Shown in pieces: positions 45,341-53,806 of a DNA stretch of 64,000 bases (position 1 is its first letter; the number at the start of each line of letters is the position of its first letter). The translations under genes and the position numbers were made by a program. The stretch is from Senegalimassilia faecalis (GTDB taxonomy: Bacteria > Actinomycetota > Coriobacteriia > Coriobacteriales > Eggerthellaceae), in assembly GCF_004135645.1 (NCBI RefSeq), contig NZ_SDPW01000001.1:1488001-1552000 (forward strand). The letters are read 5' to 3'. Under the pieces are notes generated by a model. That model ran no database searches and was not told where the DNA came from. It saw only the letters and a list, made by a program, of their open reading frames with translations.

Positions 45341-46630
45341 CTACAAAGTACGCGTAGCGTTGCCCGGGTCGATGGACATGCTTTGGAACCGTTCGGCCAT
45401 GTACTGGTTGTCGAAATGGTCGTCGATGAACTGGGAGATGGCGTTGTCGGGCGCAATGCCGGCTTCGCGCTGGTACCAGCGGTCAAGGGACATCAGCGTC
45501 ATGCAGCAGTCAACAATCATGATGACGGCGCAAATAGAGGTGAGCGTGTAGCGCCAATTCCAAGGAATTTGATTGACCAGCTTCAGCATCCAGGGAAGGC
45601 ATAGTTTGATCCAGAAGACGCCCAGCACGCCCCACATGGCCATGAACATGCCGTTCGTGCGTCCGTCAATAGAAAGGAAGGTGCCCGTGTAGTCCCAAGC
45701 TACAATGCCGAATGCGAACTGCATGAACCAACTGACGGCAAACTCGAATGCGCCGCCGATAACGGCGCTGACCAGAAACACCACCAAAAGCGGTGCCTTA
45801 TGGAAGCGATTCAACGCCATGGTCATCAGCATGGCACCAACGCCGTAGATGGGCGAGAACGGACCGAACAGCAAGCCTGCGCGATCTTGGTACACGCCTG
45901 GCTCAACCACCAGCATGTGATAGACGGTTTCGATGACTAGGCCCAAAATGCTGCAGACGACGAAGATCCAGAACAGGTTGAAGAAGTTCAGCGTGATGTA
46001 GCCTTTGCCCGTTGGATCAAGACCCAGCGTACCCTCTTCTGCTTGCTCGCGCGTTTCCATATCGCGCAGTTTGCGCTGCAGGTCACGCTCGCCAGCAAGT
46101 GCCGGGTCAAGATAGGACTGCATGACAATGAGGAACACAGCAATGACGGCGTCGGGAATGACGTTTGCTCCCAGGCCGTTGAGCATAATGCTGCAGATGA
46201 TGTCGCCGGCTAGCAGGAAGATCATCGCTTCGGTACCTTGCGCGGCATGTTTACGCTTGTTGCGCAGCAGCCTGATGCCGAACACCGCGAACAGCACGGC
46301 AAGGATAAGGTAAAGAATAAGGTTGATGATGAAGATAGTGAGCGTTGCCGTGGAGGCTCCAAGGTCATAGCTTCCTGTGGCCACGCTAATCGCCATAAGG
46401 ACGATGGTTATCGTCATAAGGACTGCGGACGCAACACCTGCAACAAGGCACAAGATGCCAAATACCTTGAAAGGTAGGGGAAGCCGCTTACGGTCAATGG
46501 CCTGCCGATCGGTACGGTAGCGTTTCTTTACCTTCTGCTGGCCGTTCGCTTCGTTCGACGATGCGGTTGCAGCAGACCTGGCTGTTTGAGCGGGGCGCGG
46601 TGCCTTGCTGTCATGTTCGGGGGCGCTCAT
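45341..46630 (-). CDS. Putative ABC-transporter type IV membrane protein (CmpB family)
   Basis: A 429-residue membrane protein with about ten hydrophobic segments. A charged 45-residue N-terminus leads to four helices, a cytoplasmic stretch near residues 175-205, and a C-terminal block (FFNLFWIFVVCSILGLVIETVYHM to WYQREA) that matches the CmpB/PF06541 family. Despite its name, transport has not been shown for the family as far as I know, and no ATPase gene is adjacent. The ATG follows AGAGGAGTACTTC. A 157-bp gap with no feature separates it from the upstream-convergent DNA metabolism gene. Confidence 0.72.
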   Translation of the reverse strand: MSAPEHDSKAPRPAQTARSAATASSNEANGQQKVKKRYRTDRQAIDRKRLPLPFKVFGILCLVAGVASAVLMTITIVLMAISVATGSYDLGASTATLTIFIINLILYLILAVLFAVFGIRLLRNKRKHAAQGTEAMIFLLAGDIICSIMLNGLGANVIPDAVIAVFLIVMQSYLDPALAGERDLQRKLRDMETREQAEEGTLGLDPTGKGYITLNFFNLFWIFVVCSILGLVIETVYHMLVVEPGVYQDRAGLLFGPFSPIYGVGAMLMTMALNRFHKAPLLVVFLVSAVIGGAFEFAVSWFMQFAFGIVAWDYTGTFLSIDGRTNGMFMAMWGVLGVFWIKLCLPWMLKLVNQIPWNWRYTLTSICAVIMIVDCCMTLMSLDRWYQREAGIAPDNAISQFIDDHFDNQYMAERFQSMSIDPGNATRTL

Positions 46631-46761
46631 GAAGTACTCCTCTGTGATGCAAAAAAGCGGTTGCCGCCGAATATCGGCGGCAACCTTAACGGTTCGTACC
46701 AGTATAACGTGCTCGCATCAACATCGTTGTGGCGGTTAGGTTACGAGGTATTGAACGTATG

Positions 46762-48096
46762 CTACTTGATATCGTGCAGCTCGATACCATTGTAGTCGTG
46801 AGCAGTGAACCATAGGATAATGCCGGCAACCAAGCAAATTGCCATCATGTAATAGGCAGGAGCCATGCCATTGCCCGTGAAGTCGATGAGCGCCGTTGCC
46901 ACCATCGAAGCAGTTCCGCCGAACAGCACGTAGGCAATGTTCGAACCCAGTGCTGCACCCGTGTAGCGAACTTCCGTGGGGAACATCTCCGCTTGATAGC
47001 AGGCGATATTCGAGTCGTTGATAGACAGCGTGATGCACAGCATCAGCTGGGCTACGATGATAATGGGCAGAGATGCGGTGTTGAGCATCATGAAGCCGGG
47101 AATGCTTAGCAGGATGAATGCAATGCACGCGCCGAGCATCATGCGCCGGCGTCCAACATGGTCGGAAATCTTGCCTGCTGCAAGCACGATAAGAATGTAT
47201 GCAAGCAACGCTACGTCCGTGGCAAGCTGAGCGTCGGCTGCGTTTACGCCGGCATACTGCGTCAGATACGTGGGGAGGTAGGTAAGTACCAGGTAGAAAC
47301 CAACGGAATTGACCATGGTAGCGGCAATGCTCGAGAGGAGGCGCTTGCGGTACTTCGTGAAAACGAGCCTGGTGGGATGAGAGGCTTCGGCCTTTTCTTC
47401 TTCCTCGATTTCCTCTTCCATCTCCTCGTACACCGGCGAGTCGTCAACGCACTTCTTGATGTAGAAGTGGAACGCGATGCCCAGGGGGCCTGCCAGTAAG
47501 AACGGGATGCGCCAACCCCATGCAATGACGTCTACTTCGGGCATGGCCATTTTGATGATCAGCGCGGCAGTGGAGCCGGCGAACAAGCCCATGGCGGTAG
47601 AGGCGGCAACCAGCGAGCAGTACTTGCCGCGATGATTTGCGGGAGCATATTCGGCCAGGAACACGGCGGCTCCGGAATATTCGCCCGCAGCGCTGAAGCC
47701 CTGGATGCTGCGAAGCGCCAGCAGCAGGATGGGCGATAAGATGCCGATGGTTTCATACGTCGGCAAGCAACCAATCAAAAACGCTGCCCCGGTCATGCAC
47801 AGAATCGAAACGGAAAGTGACCATTTGCGGCCTTTCTTGTCGCCCATGGTTCCCCAAAACGATGCGCCCAAGGGGCGGAAAATGAACGAAAGGGCGAACA
47901 CGCAAAACGCCATGAGCGTGGAGTCGACCGCCGAGTCCGGGAAGAACACCATGCCAATGGTGATGGCGAAATAGGTGTACGTGGCGTAATCGAACCACTC
48001 GATGAAGTTGCCGAGGAACGAAGAAAGCGCAACCTTGAGCGGGACTTTCTTTTCTTCTACGCCCGAGCAAGGAATGTCGGTACTGATGGCACTCAT
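46762..48096 (-). CDS. MFS transporter, metabolite:H+ symporter (MHS) family
   Basis: A 444-residue transporter with 12 helices. It shows the MHS hallmarks: SFLGNFIEWFDYATYTYFA at the start, FRPLGASFWGTMGDKKGRKWSL after helix 2, and RSIQGFSAAGEYSGAAVFLAEYAP in helices 4-5. Relatives import proline, betaine, citrate, shikimate or ketoglutarate. The central loop is acidic (EEMEEEIEEEEKAE). It follows the creatininase gene in the same direction, so the substrate may be a creatinine-like or guanidino compound, but this is inference. Confidence 0.85.
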   Translation of the reverse strand: MSAISTDIPCSGVEEKKVPLKVALSSFLGNFIEWFDYATYTYFAITIGMVFFPDSAVDSTLMAFCVFALSFIFRPLGASFWGTMGDKKGRKWSLSVSILCMTGAAFLIGCLPTYETIGILSPILLLALRSIQGFSAAGEYSGAAVFLAEYAPANHRGKYCSLVAASTAMGLFAGSTAALIIKMAMPEVDVIAWGWRIPFLLAGPLGIAFHFYIKKCVDDSPVYEEMEEEIEEEEKAEASHPTRLVFTKYRKRLLSSIAATMVNSVGFYLVLTYLPTYLTQYAGVNAADAQLATDVALLAYILIVLAAGKISDHVGRRRMMLGACIAFILLSIPGFMMLNTASLPIIIVAQLMLCITLSINDSNIACYQAEMFPTEVRYTGAALGSNIAYVLFGGTASMVATALIDFTGNGMAPAYYMMAICLVAGIILWFTAHDYNGIELHDIK

Positions 48097-48232
48097 GATG
48101 AGCTCCTATCTAGGTTCGTGAAAATCTCCTAAGGAGTTGACCGATTGTTTGGCAATGCAGAACGATTCAAAAAGTCGAAACACGGAAACCTCCTTTAAGA
48201 TTCAGGCGGCAAAAAGCCGTACGATATGAAAC

Positions 48233-48263
48233 AGGCGGCGCCAGCAAAAGCTCGGCGCCGCCT
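48233..48263 (-). terminator. Hairpin after the creatininase gene
   Basis: A perfect 10-bp stem AGGCGGCGCC/GGCGCCGCCT lies directly after the creatininase stop; TGTTTC follows on the minus strand. It may stop or attenuate read-through into the MHS gene. Confidence 0.6.
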
Positions 48264-48268
48264 ATGCC

Positions 48269-49090
48269 TTAACGGATATACGACCAGGCGAATTCACGCT
48301 TGATTGCTTCGACCATGTTCGCAACGGCGGTGTCGCGCAGGATGACGCCCTTTTCGCGGGAGCTTTCGCCCGGGTGCGACAGGCAGCCTGAAGGCGGCGT
48401 GTACGAAGGGATGATCGGCAGCACATCGTAGTTGGGCAGCGTTGCGGGAAGCCCCGTATACAGCTCGGGGTCCATGCGGTCCATATCAACCAGCTCAGGG
48501 AAGAACAGCAGCATCAAAGACGTTTCCATAACGCCTGCGTGCTCAAGGTCCCAGCCAGTGAATCCGTCAGGATACAGTTGCTCGATGGTGGCGTCATCGA
48601 CGAAGTCCCAGTAGGAAAGCAGCTGGATCTTCGCGTCGTTGATGCCTTCGGCGCGAGCGTCTTCGAGAGCCAGCTGCATCCCCTCAAATGCGAACTGGTA
48701 GTTCTCGTAATGGCCGTTCATCAGCACAATCTTGCGTGCGCCTTGTCTCATAAGGCTCAGTGCAATGTCGTGGGCAAGCGCAATGAGCGTTGTCCCACGC
48801 AGGCTGGTGGTTCCCGTCAGGTGGAAACCACCGCCGCTGCGCTGCTGCGAGCGGAAGCCGTAGTTGATAGGGGCGGTCACAATGCCGTTCACCTTTCCCC
48901 CGGTTGCGGCCTCAAGCGCTTTAGCGGTTTCGCCGGCCATGGTTTTGGTGAGCGCCGCGTCAACGCACATGGCCATGTGCGAACCGTGCTGCTCAAGTGC
49001 GCCGACGGGGATGAAGAATACGGAATCGCCTGCGAGTTTGTCGCGATACGTGAAGGCGTCCATCTCTTCCATGTAGACAGTAGGTTTCAT
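48269..49090 (-). CDS. Creatininase family amidohydrolase
   Basis: A 273-residue enzyme of the creatininase (creatinine amidohydrolase) family. The metal ligands of this fold are visible: E33, H35 and D44 in GALEQHGSHMAMCVD, and H127 and E129 in NGHYEN. W161, W180 and H184 fall at the spacing I recall for the substrate-gating tryptophans and catalytic histidine of Pseudomonas creatininase. This favours true creatinine hydrolysis over MftE-like or formamide-hydrolase members of the family. Creatinine would be opened to creatine. It lies among two transporters and an amidinotransferase on the same strand. Confidence 0.83.
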   Translation of the reverse strand: MKPTVYMEEMDAFTYRDKLAGDSVFFIPVGALEQHGSHMAMCVDAALTKTMAGETAKALEAATGGKVNGIVTAPINYGFRSQQRSGGGFHLTGTTSLRGTTLIALAHDIALSLMRQGARKIVLMNGHYENYQFAFEGMQLALEDARAEGINDAKIQLLSYWDFVDDATIEQLYPDGFTGWDLEHAGVMETSLMLLFFPELVDMDRMDPELYTGLPATLPNYDVLPIIPSYTPPSGCLSHPGESSREKGVILRDTAVANMVEAIKREFAWSYIR

Positions 49091-49191
49091 GGGGAGTCCC
49101 TCCCTTCAGTTGGCCAGCGGTGCAGCCGGCCGGTATAGGGGCATGCCGCCGAAACGGCATGCCTTTCATGTGAATACAGGAGCTAGAGCGC

Positions 49192-50346
49192 TTATTCCTT
49201 GGGATGCTTGCTGTCGTAATCGTCAGCGGCTTCCTGTGCAGCTTCGGCCATAGCCTCAAGCTTTGGATCCATACCGTCCGGGGTCGGATCGATGAAGCCT
49301 GCTCCGCCTGCTCCGACTTGCGCGGGGACCGCGGCGCCCGCTTCAACATTGTCAGCGTTTTCGTTAGCGGCCTTCGTGGAGAAGAAGATCTGGGCAACAC
49401 CGCCGATGATGATCAGCGCACCGCCGATAAGCTGGAAGGTCGTCATAACTTCGCCGAACATGATCAGGCCCAACAGGGAAGCCATGATGGTTTCCTGGTA
49501 GGAGATAGCGGCAAGTTCGCCAGCCTTCAGGCGCTTCGTCGCGAACGTCAGCAGGTAGAATGCGCCGAATCCGGTGATGAGCGCCGCAGCGATGAGCACT
49601 GCCCAGGACGAGCCGTTCATGGTGAACATGTTCCACGCATGGGTGATGATCTGGCCGTCTGCGTCGAACTGGGTCACGCCATTGATCTTCTCCGTGTAAG
49701 CAAGCGGCTGCAGGAAGAAGTGGTGCCAAATGAGCAGCACGACGATGGAAAGCGAACCGAACAGGAAGTTCCACCAGCTGCGCACGTTCGAGTCGCAATC
49801 CTCGCGGTAGCGCGAGAAGAACAGGTACAGGCCGTATGCGACGCCGGATGCAAATGCGATAGCGTTGCCGAACGAATACTTCGGATCGAGGTCAAGCGTC
49901 AGGCCCTCAGGCGTGATGATACCCACGATGAACAGCATGCCGATAACTACGGCGATGATGCAGCAAATGCCTTTGAAGTTGATTTTCTCTTTGAGGAAAA
50001 TCGCGGCAAGAATGGTCGAATAAATAGGACCGGTGTAAATCAAGAACGAGGCATTTGCGAGTGTGGTGTACTGCGTCGAGAGGCAGTACAGGCCGGAAAG
50101 CAGTCCAAGGAAGATACCAGATAGCAACATGGTGCCGGAAAATCTCGTCATCTTCAGCTTCTTGAATCCCCCAATGAACAAGAAGATGATCGACAGGGCA
50201 ATCAGGCCCGCGAAATTTCGCCAGAACGAGATAAAGTCACCAGGTGCGTCGATAAAACGAGCGAAAGCTCCGATGCCGCCCATCAACGAGGATGAGCAGA
50301 ACATCATGATGAAGCCAATGAGCTTGTACTTAGCTTGTTGGTTCAT
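49192..50346 (-). CDS. DMT-superfamily (EamA) transporter
   Basis: A 384-residue protein with ten membrane helices in two EamA repeats; LANASFLIYTGPIYSTILAAIFLKEKI is the classic end of the first repeat. Between helices 7 and 8 there is a polar loop of about 35 residues. The last 65 residues form an acidic Ala/Gly/Pro tail after the final helix. EamA proteins export amino acids or metabolites. Its position between the amidinotransferase and creatininase genes suggests the export or import of a product of those enzymes. A modest hairpin (49140-49163) follows the gene. Confidence 0.83.
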   Translation of the reverse strand: MNQQAKYKLIGFIMMFCSSSLMGGIGAFARFIDAPGDFISFWRNFAGLIALSIIFLFIGGFKKLKMTRFSGTMLLSGIFLGLLSGLYCLSTQYTTLANASFLIYTGPIYSTILAAIFLKEKINFKGICCIIAVVIGMLFIVGIITPEGLTLDLDPKYSFGNAIAFASGVAYGLYLFFSRYREDCDSNVRSWWNFLFGSLSIVVLLIWHHFFLQPLAYTEKINGVTQFDADGQIITHAWNMFTMNGSSWAVLIAAALITGFGAFYLLTFATKRLKAGELAAISYQETIMASLLGLIMFGEVMTTFQLIGGALIIIGGVAQIFFSTKAANENADNVEAGAAVPAQVGAGGAGFIDPTPDGMDPKLEAMAEAAQEAADDYDSKHPKE

Positions 50347-50511
50347 TGCTGTCCCCTTAAATTGTCGGCCTCACTTGCCGAACAAGCGCACAGCAACGCA
50401 CAAACCCCTTATAGCATCTATGTGCTTGCTGGCAAATATATAAGGCAGATTGTATAAAAAGAAAGAGAAATACTGGAAGATAGCATATGTCTGCGATATT
50501 TATCCAAGTAT

Positions 50512-50597
50512 GAGGTGGTCAGAACTCTGTGTGGCCCGAAGCCCGGAAGAGGAATAAGGAGTTGTCCCTATGCGCGGGGGGACCACCTCTCCCGGGC
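50512..50597. repeat. Nested inverted-repeat element between the EamA and amidinotransferase genes
   Basis: GAGGTGGTC (50512-50520) pairs with GACCACCTC (50581-50589). A second 12-bp pair (50541-50552 with 50586-50597, one mismatch) overlaps it, so the two folds are mutually exclusive. It lies in the 317-bp gap upstream of the EamA gene, otherwise AT-richer and without a gene. Confidence 0.6.
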
Positions 50598-50623
50598 GCT
50601 CGGATGTGAAGCTTGTTTGGGAA

Positions 50624-50654
50624 AGCGGTTGCCGCCTTGGCTGCGGCAACCGCT
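50624..50654 (-). terminator. Terminator after the amidinotransferase gene
   Basis: A perfect 11-bp stem AGCGGTTGCCG/CGGCAACCGCT closes a 9-base loop; on the minus strand it is followed by TTTCCC, 10 bp after the stop. Confidence 0.75.
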
Positions 50655-50663
50655 ACGCGGCAA

Positions 50664-51812
50664 TTAGTCCTCCCACATCTCCGGGTGGATGAGGGTGCAG
50701 TCCTTGACGCGGTTCGGGAAGTAGTCGAGGCACTCGCCCTCGCGGTAGACGTCTGCGGTGGAGCAGTGCAGGCCGCCGCCGAAGGGATACGCGTCGCGCA
50801 GGTCGACCGGGATGACGTTCATGCCCAGCTGGTCCATCTGCTCCTGCTGGTTGACCTCGGAAGCCTCGACGATGACCGTGGAGGGGTCGAGCACCAGGCA
50901 GTTCATGGACAGCCACACGGAGCTGTAGCACAGCGCGGGCGGCTCGTCATGGGCGGGCTGGGCGGCGTCGACGATCTGCCAGTCGTTGGCCTCGAAGATG
51001 TCGCGCTGGCCCTCGGCCGGATGGCGGTGCGGGTTGTTGATGATCAGGCCCGGGCGCAGCGGCACGAACGTGGCGTCGATGTGGATCGGGTAGGGGTCGC
51101 CCGGGAAGTTCATCGCATGGATGCGGTACTCGGGATAGTAGCGCTGGAACCACTCCATGGCCGTGCGGTTGGTGGTCAGGCCGTGCTGGATGAAGATGTC
51201 CTTGCCCATGCGCATGAGGTCGGCGGCGTCCCACATCGGCTCGACCTCGGTGGTCACGAAGTCCTTGTTGGCGGTGCGGACGAGGCGCTCCTCGAGGGTG
51301 ATCTTCTCGTCGTAGTAGTTGTGCTTGTAGGAAGCGTCGGTCAGGCGGGGACGGGGGGCCTGGGTCCACAGGAACTCGGGGTCCTCGTCGAAGTACTGCT
51401 TCATGAGCGGCCAGTAGGCCAGGTACTCGAAGTAGCGGCAGCGGAAGGAGTTGGCGGAGGCCATGATCTCGTTGCCGACGGTCAGCAGGATGTCGCGCGG
51501 AGGCATGCAGGTCATCATGGAGTCGTTGCGGAAGTCCGGCGTGCCGATGGCCTGGTTCCACTGCAGGGGCGTCGGGCGGTCGACGACCACGCCGCGCTCC
51601 TCGACGGCCTTGACCAGGTTCTCGAGGCACTCGTTGCCGCGCTCGACGGTGCGCAGCGGGCGCAGGCCCCACATGCCGCGCATCTCGGAGTCGACCGGCA
51701 CCTTCTCAGAGGTCGCGGGCTCCTCGGGCGGGATCATCGAGTTGTCGCAGCGGCCAACGATGACGCGCTTCAACGGATCCCAGTCGTTCCAAGAGTTGAC
51801 AATCTTCGCCAT
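50664..51812 (-). CDS. Glycine amidinotransferase (AGAT-like) family enzyme
   Basis: A 382-residue amidinotransferase. The catalytic triad of arginine:glycine amidinotransferase is intact: D195 in MWDAAD, H244 in PIHIDATF and C350 in GGGLHCST. The surrounding sequence follows the animal and bacterial AGAT fold closely. These enzymes move the amidino group of arginine to an amine such as glycine, giving guanidinoacetate and ornithine; relatives act on lysine, inosamine phosphate or natural-product amines. The ATG at 51812 follows AAAGGAGA. Its codons are more strongly G/C-ending than in the neighbouring transporters, which may mean separate ancestry. It carries a hairpin-rich leader. Confidence 0.85.
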   Translation of the reverse strand: MAKIVNSWNDWDPLKRVIVGRCDNSMIPPEEPATSEKVPVDSEMRGMWGLRPLRTVERGNECLENLVKAVEERGVVVDRPTPLQWNQAIGTPDFRNDSMMTCMPPRDILLTVGNEIMASANSFRCRYFEYLAYWPLMKQYFDEDPEFLWTQAPRPRLTDASYKHNYYDEKITLEERLVRTANKDFVTTEVEPMWDAADLMRMGKDIFIQHGLTTNRTAMEWFQRYYPEYRIHAMNFPGDPYPIHIDATFVPLRPGLIINNPHRHPAEGQRDIFEANDWQIVDAAQPAHDEPPALCYSSVWLSMNCLVLDPSTVIVEASEVNQQEQMDQLGMNVIPVDLRDAYPFGGGLHCSTADVYREGECLDYFPNRVKDCTLIHPEMWED

Positions 51813-51829
51813 GACTGTCTCCTTTCTTT

Positions 51830-51909
51830 GAAGGTGCTTCCTACACCTTCGGTAGCGGTCAGCAGCATTCGCCATGCTGCCGATAGATTGGTGGCGCTTC
51901 CTTCGCCAC
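51830..51909 (-). promoter_or_regulatory. Structured leader of the amidinotransferase mRNA: three tandem hairpins
   Basis: Read on the minus strand: GTGGCG/CGCCAC with loop AAGGAAG (51909-51891), GCAGCAT/ATGCTGC with loop GGCGA (51880-51862), and GAAGGTG/CACCTTC with loop TAGGAAG (51850-51830). The last ends just before the ribosome-binding site. Two of the loops share AGGAAG. The 51910-52253 remainder of the gap has a TTGTT ... AACAA inverted pair at 51932-51952 that could be an operator. Confidence 0.65.
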
Positions 51910-52253
51910 TTCTCCATAACCGCATTTTGAGTTGTTAACATTGTGGAAACAAAGGTTTCGTAGGCGCTTATGTGCCAAGAAGAAAGACATTTCGATTCGC
52001 CCGTTGCATCAATCGATGCAACTCGCCGAAATCTGTAATGAAACACATGGCAATATCAGTAAAATGTAACGTGCGCAACACGGGCTGCGTGAGTACGGTT
52101 GTCTCATAGCAGCTGTGCGCGACTCCTTTTCGTCCTTCTTCCGATCTGGCGAACTCGGGGGGGGGCTCATTGAGCGCAGATCGTTTGATTAACGGTATTC
52201 TGCGTTGCTATTTCTTGGGGTTTTAGAGCACAGGGTGAAGGGGATGATGCCGT

Positions 52254-52835
52254 ATGATTTCAAATCTGACGTTAAGCCAGGATGTGTTCAATACACCCGA
52301 TATTCGCACGAAGATGAAAATCATGCATGCGGTGGATAAATCGCTTGATCGCGTGACTATTTCAGAGATTTGCGAAAAGGCGGGCATATCGCGTCAAACG
52401 TTTTACCGACACTTCAAAAGCAAGTACGATATCCCCTGGTGGTTCTCGATATTCTGTCGTCAGTTCTATCTGAATGAAATCGGTAGAACCATTGATTGGC
52501 GTACGGGGTATTACCACCACATACGCCTTATCGCCACGGAACGCGATTTTTTCCGCAAATCAATCCAGTACAGCATCAACACGCCATTTGGCCAGACCAT
52601 CATGCCGCAAAATCGCAAAGTTGTGCTGCTGGAAACGTTGCAATCGTACCGACACGTTCCCGTTGATCATAATATGCAATTCCTTGTTGAAACTTTCTCG
52701 AAGCTTGAATGCGAGGTGCTGAACGATTGGTTCCGGTCTGATGCTCCCATGGATTTGAACATGTGGACCGATGACTTGGTTAGCTTGGTGCCTGATCGTT
52801 TGTACCGAGCTTTGGAGATTCCTGGGGCGAAGTGA
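52254..52835 (+). CDS. TetR/AcrR-type transcriptional regulator
   Basis: A 193-residue regulator. The helix-turn-helix is in VDKSLDRVTISEICEKAGISRQTFYRHFKSKYDIPWWF near residues 27-64, with the FYRHFKSK turn of TetR proteins. The C-terminal part resembles the TetR_C_8-like domain of AcrR relatives, including those near dihydroxyacetone kinase. It is divergent from the amidinotransferase gene with a 441-bp region between. It is therefore the likely regulator of that cluster, sensing a guanidino compound or another metabolite. GAAGGGGATGATGCCGT precedes the ATG. Confidence 0.8.
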   Translation: MISNLTLSQDVFNTPDIRTKMKIMHAVDKSLDRVTISEICEKAGISRQTFYRHFKSKYDIPWWFSIFCRQFYLNEIGRTIDWRTGYYHHIRLIATERDFFRKSIQYSINTPFGQTIMPQNRKVVLLETLQSYRHVPVDHNMQFLVETFSKLECEVLNDWFRSDAPMDLNMWTDDLVSLVPDRLYRALEIPGAK

Positions 52836-52894
52836 AAGTCGTGCTTTGAGAAGTCCGGAATTTCACGTACAATAATCAAACGCGAAAATAGCGT

Positions 52895-52969
52895 GCCGGC
52901 ATGACGCAACGGTAGCGTAGCAGTTTTGTAAACTGCCTGTTGCAGGTTCGAATCCTGTTGCCGGCTCCA
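52895..52969 (+). tRNA. tRNA-Thr (TGT)
   Basis: A 75-base cloverleaf with acceptor stem GCCGGCA/TGCCGGC, anticodon TGT at 52927-52929, T-arm GGTTCGAATCC and encoded CCA. It stands alone, with a terminator right after. Confidence 0.95.
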
Positions 52970-52978
52970 TGAAACACC

Positions 52979-53010
52979 AGGCCAGGGCCTTGCGGGTCCT
53001 GGCCTTTTTC
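52979..53010 (+). terminator. Terminator after tRNA-Thr
   Basis: An 8-bp stem AGGCCAGG/CCTGGCCT (52979-52986 with 52998-53005) with a T-run. Confidence 0.85.
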
Positions 53011-53179
53011 GTTTGTGCACCAGTTTGTGTCCCGAATGTGCACCAAGGTCGATGCGTTGCCTTTGGCGTTGTTCCACTTTCTGGCGTAATCGCTTTTGGT
53101 GGCGAGTACATTTATCCGGTACATGTCGTTCTGCTGGTTGTATCTGTGTTGTAACGCTGCGACAGATACACTAGACGTG

Positions 53180-53503
53180 ATGGACGCGGCGCAGTTCGTG
53201 CTAGGCGATGCGTATGCGCAGGTCAGCAAGCAAACGGAACGCCTTGCCGCCGATGCGCGCGTGCTGTTGATCGCGCGCCTGTCGGTGCCGTTCACGCCCA
53301 TTCGCGCGGCACCGCTGGTGGTAGTGGTGGGCGGCACGCTGGGTGCCTGCATCCTTATGCCGAAGCTGTTCTGCATCAGCGCGTTCACGCCGGGCATGTG
53401 GTGGTTCTACGGCATCACCGCAATCATTGCCGCCGTGGTGTTCCACGTGTTCTACCTGAAGCTGGACGCCTGGCACCTCAAGCGCATGGAAAAGCTTGCA
53501 TAA
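53180..53503 (+). CDS. Small two-helix membrane protein, unknown
   Basis: I do not recognise this family. The 107-residue protein has a hydrophilic first half (DAAQFVLGDAYAQVSKQTERLAADARVLL) and two membrane helices: near residues 46-68 (APLVVVVGGTLGACILMPKLF) and 75-95 (WWFYGITAIIAAVVFHVFYL). It ends in a basic segment, KLDAWHLKRMEKLA. The ATG at 53180 has no clear ribosome-binding site; a GTG at 53177 and an ATG at 53096 are alternatives. It lies alone between tRNA-Thr and the molybdoenzyme operon. It could be a decayed remnant, but coding character is good. Confidence 0.5.
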   Translation: MDAAQFVLGDAYAQVSKQTERLAADARVLLIARLSVPFTPIRAAPLVVVVGGTLGACILMPKLFCISAFTPGMWWFYGITAIIAAVVFHVFYLKLDAWHLKRMEKLA

Positions 53504-53700
53504 ATCGGCTTCGTTCCTTCCCATAGGGTGGAAACGCCTATGCCTGTGTGGCTTGGTGTGCTTGCGAACTGAAAGTCATGCGGGAAGCCTTGGGCGATGG
53601 GCCAGGGCAGAATCGTCAGTGTTGGAGCAGCAACTGCGCTTCGCGGCATCCCGGTCGCGCCGTCGCTTCTGGGCAGGCGCAAAGCTTGCGTAAACGAGAA

Positions 53701-53732
53701 AAGGGGACGTCGACTTTGGTCGACGCCCCCTT
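53701..53732. terminator. Bidirectional terminator
   Basis: AAGGGGACGTCGA pairs with TCGACGCCCCCTT (one mismatch) around a 6-base loop between the small membrane gene and the DmsC-like gene. The remainder of 53504-53806 shows no feature. Confidence 0.75.
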
Positions 53733-53806
53733 CGTATCTCGAACCCGGAAAGGAGGGAGGGGGAAATCCGGGTCGATGACGAGATTGCGGGCTTAACGGC
53801 TGCGCG

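Noticed and set aside
50512-50663. Guanidine riboswitch upstream of the EamA gene
   Set aside because: I could not match the conserved guanidine-I, -II (ACGR loops) or -III features, so it is reported only as an unexplained inverted-repeat element.
52876-53397. Reverse open frame reading GNRIRTCNRQFTKLLRYRC
   Set aside because: This peptide comes from the antisense of tRNA-Thr and is a well-known annotation artefact.
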